A DNA stretch of 64,000 nucleotides from Sphaerulina vaccinii. Its lineage: Eukaryota; Ascomycota; Dothideomycetes; Mycosphaerellales; Mycosphaerellaceae. The notes beneath the pieces were generated by a model. It did no database searches. It saw only the letters and a program-made list of their open reading frames with translations, and was not told the DNA's origin. The stretch covers positions 1,736,001 through 1,800,000 of the forward strand of contig JAKUDP010000010.1 of the NCBI GenBank assembly GCA_022570795.1, written 5' to 3'. The stretch's first letter is position 1. Each line of letters opens with the position of its first letter. Shown here in pieces: positions 1 through 10,670 of this stretch. A program made the translations under genes and the position numbers.

Positions 1-1404
1 ATCATAGTGGCTAAGAAGAAGAAACCCGCGCGTGTTCTCAATGCGAAGAAGACCAAGGCCGCGAAGTCGAAGGCTCAAACCAAGACTCTGCCGAAGACTT
101 ACGTTGCAGAGGATGAGCTCTCCGAAGACTTGGAAAGCGATGATGAAGATGATGCCTACGCTCTAGGACGACAGTACCTCACAATCAAAAACATTTGCCG
201 GAGGACTTTGCCACTTATCGATGGGATTGGTGATGGAGAAGAGCTTGACGATCACATTGAACATATCCGTTCAGTTTGTAGGTCATTCCGGATATCGCTA
301 AGCCAGCTTGGAGAGGACCCGGACGATTTAGAGCTGCTACCGGAATTGCCAGTGGCACTTAGGACTATCCAGAATGAAGTTGAAACGCTATGTGGAGAGG
401 ACGCCGAAAGGGACAATCACCTGCAGAGTTGCAGCATCTACTATTGTCTGTTTCCTGCATTAGTGCGGGTGCTCTGGTCCTTGATAAGATGCTACAAGGT
501 TCTGGACTCTTCAGAAGATACGGATGGAATTTCTGTAACGATCACACATATGAAGATCATCGAAAGATTCGTTTTCGTTATCAATAGACTTGGGGACAAG
601 GCGGAGCTTTACGTCAGGCCAGACACAGAACTCGATGTGGTGCAACCTGTGACGAATGGGATCCTTGCGCCACTCAAGCAAGTGACGAGACTATTGCGGC
701 GAGCAGTTGTTCAGTCTGAAAATCGTCAACAGGAAAAGGTTCGAGCGCAACATGAACGAGCCAGAAAGGCGGCAGAGCTGGGTGAGCTCCAGGAAAGGGC
801 CGAAGAGGCTGCGAGACTGGCCGAAGAACAAGAGCAAGCTAGGGAGGCTGCAGACTTGGCTGAAGCTGCGGCACAGGCGGCAAAGGATAGGTGGCAGACG
901 CTTGAAAAGAAATGGGACGATCTGCATGCGAAGCGTAGAAGATGCGATTGCAGTGGCATTATGACTCCTGCCAAGCGGAGACATCTCAGGACCACGGACT
1001 TCCTACAGCAGCCAAGGCCTCGACCAGAGATCGACCAGGATGGCAACACCTTTACTCGCCTAGAATTGTTTCGACCGCGGATGGGACTTCCGCCTGCCAT
1101 CGTGGATCGCATTAGATCACAGACGTGGTCGGAAAGGAGTCAGCAAGCGCTCGTCGCCGGGCTGATGAAATGGGCTGGCGACCTGCTTGTCTTCGAAAAG
1201 ATATTTAGTGCATACTGCTGGCGTCACGAGCCGTTGCATGCTTATAACGTGACTGAAATAGTAATCAAGGCTGCTCAGCTGAAGCAGGTACTCGAGGAGG
1301 ACTGCGACACAGAATCGGAGGATTGGTGGTGGGTATCGCGAATACCAGACTGGACAAAGCCTGACACGATCTTGCGGCAAATGGAAGCGTATGAGCTTGA
1401 TTGA
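1..1404 (+). CDS. Coiled-coil protein, unknown function (5' partial)
   Basis: The frame is open from the left edge to a TGA at 1402-1404, about 465 residues. I do not recognise the family. The N-terminus is Lys/Ala-rich, as in a nuclear signal, and is followed by an acidic stretch. A Glu/Ala/Arg-rich coiled coil lies at roughly residues 235-305. The C-terminal third is Trp-rich and shares features with chromatin-type fungal proteins of unknown role. No ATG opens the frame inside the window. Bases 5-7 read TAG, and TGGCTAAG follows, so an intron acceptor at 7 could join an upstream A to TG and rebuild an ATG, giving a protein starting MAKKKK. That start is an inference. The real 5' end lies outside the window. 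Coding status is strong because of length; function is unknown. Confidence 0.75.
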   Translation: MIVAKKKKPARVLNAKKTKAAKSKAQTKTLPKTYVAEDELSEDLESDDEDDAYALGRQYLTIKNICRRTLPLIDGIGDGEELDDHIEHIRSVCRSFRISLSQLGEDPDDLELLPELPVALRTIQNEVETLCGEDAERDNHLQSCSIYYCLFPALVRVLWSLIRCYKVLDSSEDTDGISVTITHMKIIERFVFVINRLGDKAELYVRPDTELDVVQPVTNGILAPLKQVTRLLRRAVVQSENRQQEKVRAQHERARKAAELGELQERAEEAARLAEEQEQAREAADLAEAAAQAAKDRWQTLEKKWDDLHAKRRRCDCSGIMTPAKRRHLRTTDFLQQPRPRPEIDQDGNTFTRLELFRPRMGLPPAIVDRIRSQTWSERSQQALVAGLMKWAGDLLVFEKIFSAYCWRHEPLHAYNVTEIVIKAAQLKQVLEEDCDTESEDWWWVSRIPDWTKPDTILRQMEAYELD

Positions 1405-1660
1405 AATCCAGACGCGTTGCCGCTATGCAAAGCATATGTCCAACTACAACGATGTCACGAGTCCGAGAGCTCGTTCTCTCCAATTCCATGAAAGCTAAGT
1501 ACATGAGTATGGGGAAAACGTGAGTCTTCAGCTTATCAGTCGAGTCAGGGAGCCTGAGGAAGTCTATTCGTACTCTAACTTAAGTTCCATCTTTGTTTAC
1601 GTACAGATATGAGAAGAAATCACCACTGACCAATCAGATAGGCTCAGCTTCACAAACGGC

Positions 1661-1817
1661 GGTCTTGTAGTGCAACGGCAGCACGTTCGATAACGAAGCG
1701 TGGAGGCAGCGAGTCTTCAGACAATTGCATGGTGGCTTGCTCCGGTATAGCCCGCCCGTTTAGATGACTTCGGTCGTCTATCATCGAGAGATCCACGTTC
1801 AATTCGTGGCAGGACCA
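1661..1817 (+). tRNA. tRNA-like gene with long internal insert, isotype not assignable
   Basis: The ends fold as a tRNA. GGTCTTG at 1661-1667 pairs with CAGGACC at 1810-1816 (one G-T wobble), followed by discriminator A. The D arm is GTGC/GCAC around AACGGCA. The T arm is CCACG/CGTGG around TTCAATT. A-box-like TAGTGCAACGG and B-box-like GTTCAATTC are present, and a TTTT terminator follows at 1822-1825. TTCGA (1686-1690) can pair with TCGAG (1784-1788) as the anticodon stem, leaving about 93 nt between the two stem strands instead of 7. The insert contains a hairpin with an 8-bp stem and a TTCG loop (about 1760-1779). Read normally, the loop begins T-A, so the invariant U33 is missing and I cannot name the anticodon. 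The ends resemble fungal tRNA-Gln or tRNA-Arg from general memory. It may be an intron-containing tRNA or a disrupted copy. Confidence 0.5.
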
Positions 1818-2011
1818 AATCTTTTGCTTGCTTCCTGATCTCAGTACCTTTGTTGGTTGTGGTACATGCGTTGGTGAACTTGCAGCATCTAAATTCATTT
1901 TGTCGACTCAGGAGAAGATAACACAGGGAAGTGCTGCAAGGAGATCCAATGTGGTGTCTGGTCCGAATGTACCTAAAGGCTTTGGTCTGTCTACTAGGTG
2001 TCTATGATACC
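1818..2011. other. Short intergenic stretch
   Basis: Between the tRNA-like gene and the 3' end of POP1. Apart from the TTTT run just after the tRNA I see nothing. Confidence 0.5.
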
Positions 2012-4764
2012 TCATACCAAGCTCCACTTGGCCAGTCGACCAATACTCTGACCAGCATTCCTGATAATGCACAGCTTTCCGTCATCACCGTGCTGCCTCA
2101 CATCATTAAGCACCCTGCTCAACAATAGATTGCCAATGCCCGTCCCTCGACCCTCGCTGAGATTGAGATTACCTGTGGTCACGAATCCAATAAGATCTTC
2201 CTCCCCAGGGCAAGTGGGATAGTCATCTTCACCAGCTCTCGCAGGCTCAAGCAGACTTTGCGCCAAACGTCTCTGTACTAGATGAGCTGGTGCATCCTTC
2301 GGCAGTCGCGGCAGACTATTCTTTGGACCTTTCTGCTTCTTATTTCGTGGATGCAAGTCCAACCATTGCTTTCGCAGGGAAGCAGAGGAAGTTGTTGAAG
2401 GTAGTCGGTATATGCGCGCGCATGTCTGTGGTGTGCCACGAGTCAAGCATGACAGACTGACAATGATGGTGGCGTTGTGCACGTCCGAAGGTAAGTCGAT
2501 GTCCATAGTCGTGCGGAACAGTCGCTCGGCTTCCATCGATAAGATGAAAGTGATAGGGGGCTGCATCGGTTCCTGTGCAGGCGCTGGCACTACAGCTCCA
2601 GCGTCACCATTAGCCATCGTCGCGTCTGCTTCTGTTCCTTTCTCAGCGCCATTGGTCACTCCCTTGGTAGGCCCGCTGAGCAGTCGGTCCCAGTCGCAGG
2701 CCCAGCCACTCCCGATCTCGCCTTTGACACCGCTGCAGACTTCCACAGCGTCCCAGTTGACACGCTTACTCTTAGGTCGTCGCTCCCATTCATCCTTTCT
2801 TTTCTTGCGCTGCTCCACCTCCCACTCCCAGCCTGCTTTCGTACCAGGATAATCGCCAGGATACCAAGCCTGATTGGACTCGAACGCAAGCTGACGTCTC
2901 TCGTCAAGGCCGCCGAACTTTGGCTGCCCGCCACTTGAAAGTGGATAGTACATGATGCTATACCATACAGGCTGCACACACTTCCAAGGCAGCAGTACAG
3001 TCCACGAGCCGCAGTTTCCCTTGCCAGTAGACGTAGTGTAGATCAATACTGGAATCTTGGGATCGGTCGGGAGAGCGTCCGGATATTGGCCTGGCAGCGA
3101 AGCAGTCTTGCGCCTATTGATAGACTTTTGGGTAGAGAGACCAGAAGATGTCGTCTGTCTCGCACGACGATCAAACATCCTGACGGAAATGTGCTCCGAG
3201 TTCAGTGGCCACGCGGCCGTAAGCTCTAGAAGCTCTTGCTGCTCGTCCGAGGACCGTGGCAACTTGATAGTCCGTGGAGGGTGATGCAGACGAGGATCCT
3301 CCACATCAAAGCTGATGATCACATTTGAGGGAAGAAGCGAAGGATCTGTCAGACCAGCTAAGGATGACCATACCTTTGTTGTGTCAGACGCTGCTGAATT
3401 GGAGTCTGGCGAAGGCCACAAAGCGCCTAGCAATGCTTCGGTAGCACCAGGGCCGGTCACTTCGATGCTCCCTATCTCGTAACGCAAATCTTCCACGCTG
3501 ACTTGTGGCTTAGCGATCTTTCCGAGCCTGACAACCTCTTCCCATACTTGCGCGAAGGCCGAAGGGTGTATCCTCATCATTACTTTGCGATTGCATTTAG
3601 TAGCGTCCTCACTTGCTCCAGTATTGGTTGGTGCCGGCAATGGGCACCAGACTACGGCCATGGGTGCCATAGGCCTGTGAGGCGCTTCTCTCTCGAAGAT
3701 CATACCCTCCATGATGCGGGTACCACTCTGCCACTTCTCACCTTTCGCGCTCCAAGGGTCATCATTGCTGTTGAGGTTGCTAAAGCGGAGAGCTCGGAGC
3801 AGTCCTTCTATGCTTCTCTGCTGACCCTCCAGTCCAATGGTCGACACGTAGCTCATGTCCCAGCCAATGCCGCCCCTCTCGTTCGCTGCTCTATGGGTCG
3901 GTCTATAGCTTTTGGCAGTGGGCGTCAATGGGATCGCGAATCGCCATAATGCTTCCTTTGGTGCAGTCATCCGAGCTCGTTTGGCATGAAACATGTGAGA
4001 TGGCAACCATGTCTTATCAATTTGACGTTTTCGAAACTTGGCCTTGGGTTGGGGAGGTACAGCAAGCTTTGCCTGCTTCACTTTCGGGGCTCGTGCCTTC
4101 ACAGCTGCATCTGATCCAGTCTTGGGCTTGTCAGTCTGCGCCGCTGGCCGCACAACGACATTATCGTCAGCGTTCATCTCTTTGGTCTCTTTCCGCTTAG
4201 CTCCTAGAGCTCGCAGCTTCTTGACAGTCTCGAGTCGCAGACGCATATGTCTTGTCGGCTTTCGCCTTCTTGAGGTTACCGTGGGAGTATTGTCCTCCAC
4301 CATCTACCATAAGATCAGTATACAGCACACAATGGTGACAGCTCTACCCACCTTCAGCCAAGATCTTGCAAATGACAACATACCTCCCTCTTCGCTCGTG
4401 GCTGCAGTCTCTTTGGCACACGCTTGACATTGTGGCTCGCTGTCCGACGTCTCAAGTCTTTGGGGACTTGCTGGAACGCTCGCTTGGTCGCCACCTGCTT
4501 GCTCCTGGACATTCCTTCCTCCATAGCTCGAATCTCATACTCGCGTGACTTGACAAAGTTGTCCACGTCAAGCTGGCCATTCCTGAAGGCCTTCGAAGAG
4601 GTCTGAGTCGATAACATTCGGGCGTCTCTTTGCTTCGCTTGGTGATTGTTCCTTGGTCGCTTTTTGTCGTTCTTCGAATTAGAGGCATTTGTGGGCGGTT
4701 CTTTGCGCTTTTTCGAGCCAGAATTGCCTGCTGCTGCTGGCTTTGGTGGATTTTGTTGCGCCAT
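2012..4764 (-). CDS. POP1: POP1, RNase P / RNase MRP protein subunit
   Basis: Protein core of RNase P and RNase MRP, which trim tRNA 5' leaders and process pre-rRNA in the nucleus and nucleolus. Exon 1 is 4764-4384 and exon 2 is 4303-2012. The 80-nt intron has donor GTATGT and acceptor TAG, and the join is in phase 0. The product is 890 residues, normal for the family. The splice restores the conserved Pop1 motif that ends KRAKRE-M in this reading (family form KRLRxRAxREM). The signature follows in exon 2: basic region, then TWLPSHMFHAKRARM, then the LWRFAIPLTPTAKSYRPTHR block. The C-terminal POPLD and GNAT-like end (GFVTTGNLNLSEGRGTGIG) is present. The start was chosen as the first ATG giving MAQQNPP with a Lys-rich head. 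It is divergent from SMC5 with 286 bp between starts. Confidence 0.95.
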
Positions 4765-5050
4765 GGTCGTTAGTCGTCGGCAGAGATGTCCTGCTGCCAG
4801 GTGCTTCCTCCGCACGCAATTTCCACGCTATCACATCTCTCCTGACGGCCCTCGTCCCTCTGCACAGAAGTAGTGATGGTGGTAGTCAAAGTGAAGTGTG
4901 ACTGTAATGTGACTTGCCTTGTAAGTTTTGGTGGCCTTACGTAAGGCAGGAACGCGTCTCGACGCGCTCCACAGCTCCTTCCCACTTCGAACATCAGACT
5001 TCCCGACATCACGTCAAGACAACACACTCACCAACGTGGCGGACGAGATT

Positions 5051-8000
5051 ATGTTCACGTCGTCGCCACCGATGAGCCCGTCGCCGCCAAGACGCCGGAG
5101 AGACGAGACCGATATGGAGGAGAATGAGGATGAAGACTCCCAGGCCAGTAAACGCCAGCGACTCGATGATGAGGACGGCGACGATGGAGCAGAGGAGGAA
5201 GAAGAGTCGCGCTCAGATGTGCGTATAAGAAGAGATATGAGACTTTCAAACATATACTGACGCGTATACAGCCCGAGCAAGGTCCTCTTCTACCAGACAG
5301 CTTCAGACGCTCGCCCAAAGGCAAGCAACGCGCACGGCCCACCGCAAATGGCCATACGCAGCAGGAACACCAGCCTGGGGCCATTGTCCGTATCACGATG
5401 AGGAACTTCGTCACATACACAAATGCCACATTTCATCCTGGACCGAACCTGAACATGATCATCGGCCCTAACGGTACAGGCAAGAGTACCTTGGTCTGCG
5501 GTATATGCTTGGGCCTGGGCTGGAAGCCAGAGCATCTCGGTCGCGCCAAAGACATCAGCGAATTCGTCAAGCATGGCTGCAAAGAAGCTATCATCGAGAT
5601 CGAGCTCAAGGCGGATCCAGCGCGTCAGCAGACCAACCCGATCATCGGGTGCAAGATCAGTCGCGAGGGAGGCGGAAAGAACAATCAAGAGAAGAAGACG
5701 ACGTTCAAAATTGACGGGAAGACGGTCTCGAACAAAGCTGTCCAGGAGTTCGTCCGCGGCTTCTCCATCCAAGTTGACAACTTGTGTCAATTCCTGCCGC
5801 AAGACAGAGTTGCCGATTTTGCAAACTTGTCGCCGGTAGACCTGCTTGTGCAGACTCAGAGAGCTGCAGGAGGCGAACAAATGTCGCAGTACCATGAGGA
5901 TCTCAAGAAGTGGCGGCGAGAGGAGAAAGATCTGCAAAGCACCGAGCAGAACCTTGATGAAGAATTGAAGAGATTAGAGGACCGGCAGCGGGCACAGGAG
6001 ATGGATGTTGAGCGCATGCGAGAACGCGAAGTCGTTCAAGAGAGGCTCGCACTGTTCAAGAGATTCAGGCCTTTGACAGAGTACAATGAGCTCATGAGGA
6101 AATTTCAGGAGGCCAAAGCTCGTGAGAAGACTGCAAAGAAAGATCTGAGACGTCTGGAGCGCCAAATCGCGCCTAATTTGGAGGCCGTGAAAGCAAAAGA
6201 GACCTATCTGAAAGCCGTAGAGAAGTGCGTCAAATCTAAGGAGGGCCTGGTACAGCGCAGCATGAACATGGTCACTGGACTGGAGAAGAAATTCCAAGAT
6301 GCCGAGAAGAAGGTCGCAGACTGTGACAAGGAGATCAAGGCAGAGACTGATAGCGCCAAAAAAGCGAAGGAAGAAGTCACCAAACTGCAACGTCTTCATA
6401 AGACGACCGAAAACGCAATCGCTACTCCACCTGCAGAATTCGACGCGGTGGAGATGAATAGAAAGACAACCGAGCTGACACAGCAAATTCGTCCTCTCGT
6501 GGACGAGCAGAACAAGACTGCTGAAACGATGAATGAGCTCAGAGAGTCAGCACGTCAACGTCAAGTACTCGTAGCACAAGAGAACGGAAGACAGACCCAT
6601 CTGCAGTCGCAAGCGGGAAGGCTTGAGAGCAAATTATCAGCTGCTTCTAAGAACACGGGAGAAGTCTGGAAATGGATCCAAGAGAACAAGGACAAGTTTG
6701 AGAGTGAAGTGTTCGCGCCACCTATGATCGTTTGTTCCGTACATGGGCAAAGAAATGCAGACTGGATAGAAGCCATGGTGGGTCCAGGAGAGCTGAAGGC
6801 TCTCACTGTCACCAGCCAGCGTGACTTCAAGATGCTGTCACACCAGGCATACGAGGTGATGCGGCACACAGACGTCAACATTCGTTCGTCGACCAGTGGC
6901 CTGGATAAGTTTCCGAACCCGAACCTCAGCCAGGAAGAAATGAAGCGGATGGGCTTGGACGGATGGCTCACAGAGCTGATCGATGGCCCTGAGCCTGTGC
7001 TGGCTATGCTGTGCGACAACACGAACTTGAACCGGAATGCTTACTGCAACCAAGACGTTAACGAGAATCAGTTCAACTTGCTCAAACAGTCATCCATCAG
7101 CTCCTGGTGCACTCCCAAGAGTATCTATCGCATAACCCGCCGAGCTGAGTATGCAGCTGCTGGAGTTTCTGTTAGCACCAAGGAATTTGGACGATCGAGA
7201 TTCATGACCGACGCCCCAGTGAGCACACAAGCCGAGGATGATAGCAGGGCCAGAGTCACTGAGCTGGAGGGCGAGATCGGTCATATCAAGCAAGAGATGC
7301 ACGGAGTACATGAAAGGAGCAAGCAATTGAAGACGGAAATCAAGAATCTGCAGGACGAAATTCAAAGCATCAAGGACGAAAAGGCAAAACTTCAACAAGC
7401 AAAATCAGCATACGATGGCCTCGCAACGAAACTGGCAAATATCGAAAACCGCCTTACAGACTGTCAAGCTCAAGTCCTGCAGCAAGACGGTCGTAAGTGG
7501 GTCATTGCACAGAAGCAGATGAAACTTATCATTGAACAAGGTCAGACTGCCCTAGACCATGGCACTGCCATTCGCAAGTTGCGAGAATTCCAGGAAGAGC
7601 TTCTCAGAGCGGAAATCACTCGCATCGAAGCAGCATCGGACGTCGCACAGCTCACATCTCGTAATCAGGAGGACCTGAACCTCCTGGCGGCTAGGCAGGG
7701 CGATGTCCGAGTGGCAACTCAAGAGGCAGCCGATGCGCTTAGGCTCGGTCGGGCCAAGGAACCACAATGTCGGCAGCTTGCAAATGAGATTGAGCACTCA
7801 ACAATACCGCTGGAAGATGAGATTTACACCATGATCAAGGCATGGGAACCACCTGCAATAGATACCGAGATTGCATCGGTGGAAGCATCCCTCGAGTTGC
7901 TAGCTGGTACTGGCAACGCGAACTTGGTCAGAGAGTTCGAGGCGCGTGCGAAGAAGATCGATGAGAAGCGTTCTCAACGAGAGACCTTAGGCGAACAGCT

Positions 8001-8622
8001 TGGGGAGCTCACTGCGAAGATTGTCGAGATACGAGGCATCTGGGAACCGGAGCTCGATGAGATGGTTCGCAATATATCGGACGCCTTCTCCGAGAACTTC
8101 GCCGAAATCTCGTGCGCGGGTGAGGTCAGCATCGACAAGCAGGAGGACTTTGCAGATTGGGCGATCCAGATCAAGGTCAAGTTCAGGTACGTTGTTCACG
8201 CACTCCCCAAGCCAATAACCCAAACATGCTAACACAACTGCAGGGAGAGCGAACAGCTACAAGTTCTCAACGCTCATCGCCAATCCGGAGGCGAACGTGC
8301 TGTCTCCACGATCTTCTACCTCATGGCCATGCAAAGTATGGCAAAAGCGCCATTCCGAGTGGTCGATGAGATCAATCAGGGTATGGATCCACGCAACGAG
8401 AGAATGGTTCACTCCCGTATGGTCGACATTGCCTGTGCAGAGCACACATCGCAATACTTCTTGATCACACCAAAGCTGCTGAACAACCTCAAGTATCATC
8501 CGAACATGAAGGTGCACTGCATCGCGAGTGGCGAGTATATGCCTGACAAGACGGATCAGCTGGACACTTTCGAGAAGATGGCACAAATGGCACTGAACTT
8601 GAAGCTTGGGATCGCGGCTTGA
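5051..8622 (+). CDS. SMC5: SMC5, structural maintenance of chromosomes protein 5
   Basis: ATPase arm of the Smc5/6 complex, which acts in homologous-recombination repair and replication-fork stability in the nucleus. Exons are 5051-5218, 5272-8186 and 8244-8622, with introns of 53 and 57 nt (GTGCGT and GTACGT donors). The product is 1153 residues. An acidic, Ser/Pro-rich head comes first. Walker A GPNGTGKST lies at about residues 121-129. Long coiled coils flank a hinge near residue 540 and onwards. The C-terminal ATPase half carries the signature QSGGERAVST near residue 1041 and Walker B RVVDEINQGMD just after. Intron 2 lies just before this C-terminal ATPase block, so splicing is needed for a working head. 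The start ATG at 5051 follows an in-frame open stretch back to 4928. That extension is less likely because it runs into the shared POP1 promoter. Confidence 0.96.
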
Positions 8623-9072
8623 GAAATCTCAGCATGCCATGCCATCGAGGCTACGACCGTGTGTTTAGATTCGATTGCATCCTACCGGGACATAGTTGTA
8701 ACTGAACGAGACTTTTCTACCAAGATGTCAATGTCTGCTCACTTGTATGACTACGTCTGCAGGTCAAACCTGACCTAAGAACGTGTTTCATCAAGCTAGC
8801 GACGCTGAAGAGATTGTTCAGTGCTGTTGCTCGTACATACATGTACGAACGGGTTTGTGCGTTCCGCTTCACCGATGTATTACCAATCTCGCTCGGATCA
8901 TTTCGCATATTTCTTGTCTAGCAATTCGAAGCACTGTCACTCCTATAGCCGACTCCAAAGCGAACGAAGAGAATCTAATGAGCAGCGAATGATTGCGTTG
9001 GGCGCGTCTAGTGTCTCGCTGACGACTGCAAGCCATCAATCTGCAAAGCGTTCTGGCTGCTATGCTGCCTTG

Positions 9073-9099
9073 CTGGTCATGCTGGTCATGCTGGTCATG
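9073..9099. repeat. Tandem repeat, three copies of CTGGTCATG
   Basis: Three exact 9-bp units in a row. No gene frame uses them convincingly. Confidence 0.85.
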
Positions 9100-10079
9100 G
9101 CTTTGTCGCCAGGCTCATTCGCAAGGCCTTTGCTATGATGGGGGCGTCCGGGAAAGGCTTCTGCAGTATCGATGTTGTAGGTCATATTCAAATGGCTGCA
9201 GGATGAGGGAGCCGACTTTTGAGACTTGTGATTTCCTCTTCTCGCACGACCTTGCTCGGCGTCGTTTACACGCCCCAACTCGCTTTCTCGCTGAGCGATA
9301 CACTCTTTCGTTCTTGTCGTATACCATGCCGATTAGATCGTTCTTCGCGTACAAGGACTGTAGTACATAATGTAATTGTCAATCTAGGCCTTCGCAAGTT
9401 TCGGATCCGAATGCGGAGGACGAGTCGAGACCGCTCGAGGCCTGGTCAGTAGAGTGACAGCAACACTCTGCGAGTTTTGCAGTGATATGCGACTAACATG
9501 ATGCTGCGACATAGGTCAACAGATTGTCCATGTCAGCGCGACAGATGTTGCGCCTCGTGAATGAGTCCTCGGCGTATTCGTACGTGTCTCAGTCTTAGTT
9601 GTGATGCGCGTCATATAATGCACTCTGACAGGAGGACTATTCCGGTTTATCCTTAAGGGCACACGTGCGCCACGCACACTAATTCTGCCAACCTGCCTTG
9701 TTCGGAAAACGGCGATTGGGACGCTACCAAAGGCTACAGCGGGCGATCTTGGTAGCAAATGCATCTAATTTAGCTGCAACCATTGCTCGAGAGAGGCACA
9801 ACCTGCCTTGCGGTCAGCAGGACTAACCAATTTGGCCAACCACATGATCCTCGAATAGGCACGCCGCTTCTGGTGATGTTCATGGCTCATGTGATGTTCG
9901 CGTGGTGAGCGATACCTTGAGCATATATGGAAGCTGACATAACGAGCTTCATACCACATGCTTCCGGAGCTGCAACCGAGACATCCAGAGGGTTGGGTTA
10001 CACCGAAATGTTTCACCTGCGCTTCCATGTTTATGGTACTGATACTGATTTCGGGAATGTTTCGTGATCGTAGAACATG

Positions 10080-10165
10080 AATCGCGAACCCGCGACAGCT
10101 GGGATCAGCGGCGCGATTAACCAGGAGCCGTCCACTCGGGCAAGAACCGGCTGTTTCAGGACGAC
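10080..10165 (-). other. Degenerate tRNA-like / SINE-like sequence (Pol III boxes)
   Basis: On the minus strand an A-box-like TTGCCCGAGTGGACGG (TRGCNNAGTGG type, as in tRNA-Ser/Leu) is followed about 50 nt later by a B-box-like GGGTTCGCGATTC, which carries one extra base against the consensus. TCGCG-GGTT-CGCGA can form a small T-arm-like hairpin. No convincing acceptor stem closes around it, so a working tRNA is unlikely. It could be a decayed tRNA or the head of a tRNA-derived SINE. It abuts the MITE that follows. Confidence 0.3.
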
Positions 10166-10168
10166 TGA

Positions 10169-10670
10169 TACAGTCGACACCGCCTATAGCGATAATCCAG
10201 ATAACGATAACTCGTTATAACGATGAGAGGCTTGCCTCCCTACCTTTTTAGGTGAGGCTACCGATATACCGATATCGATCGCGATCTATGCCACCGCGCA
10301 CAGACCTATATATATGAATATCGCTATTCCTAGGGTTGTTAGGGCTGCGTGACCTACGCGACAACGTGGTCTAGGAGTACAAAACTCGCGCGCATACTGC
10401 GTGGCTAGTATACGAAAATGCTTCGGAAGTTTGAACACGATTCGTAGAGGTTTGCAACCGCAATCTAGGGAAAATCGAATTAGCTGAATTCTGAAAATGT
10501 CGCTATTTTCAACTAGGAAACAAGCGACAACACACATTCACCTCCATTTCCTAGGGCAAAGCAGACACCTTGCCCGAGCTTACGTAACGCGGCCTCCCAT
10601 AGCGATAACTGGTTATAAAGATGCCCCTATATGCCTCCGGTGAGTATCGTTATAGGCAGTATCGACTGTA
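10169..10670. mobile_element. Non-autonomous Tc1/mariner-type element (MITE), mutated
   Basis: TA at 10169-10170 and TA at 10669-10670 flank a 498-bp element. The left terminal repeat is 10171-10197 and starts CAGTCGACACCGCCTATAG. The right one is 10642-10668 and in reverse complement starts CAGTCGATACTGCCTATAA. They match at 23 of 27 positions. Three of the four differences are C/T or G/A transitions, as expected from RIP (repeat-induced point mutation). A subterminal motif of GATAACT-GTTATAA type occurs near both ends (about 10203-10220 and 10601-10618). There is no long open frame and no transposase, so it is non-autonomous. A CAGT terminus with TA duplication is the classic Tc1/mariner/pogo signature. 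Confidence 0.75.

Larger units (their letters stand above)
8623..10168. other. Gene-free stretch, left flank of MITE
   Basis: Only short overlapping open frames without family character or good splice structure. It holds a 9-bp tandem repeat at 9073-9099 and a tRNA-like sequence at about 10080-10160, which are listed separately. I see no other feature. Confidence 0.5.

Noticed and set aside
726..1112. 128-residue minus-strand frame
   Set aside because: It lies inside the coiled-coil gene, and its composition reflects the antisense of Glu/Ala codons.
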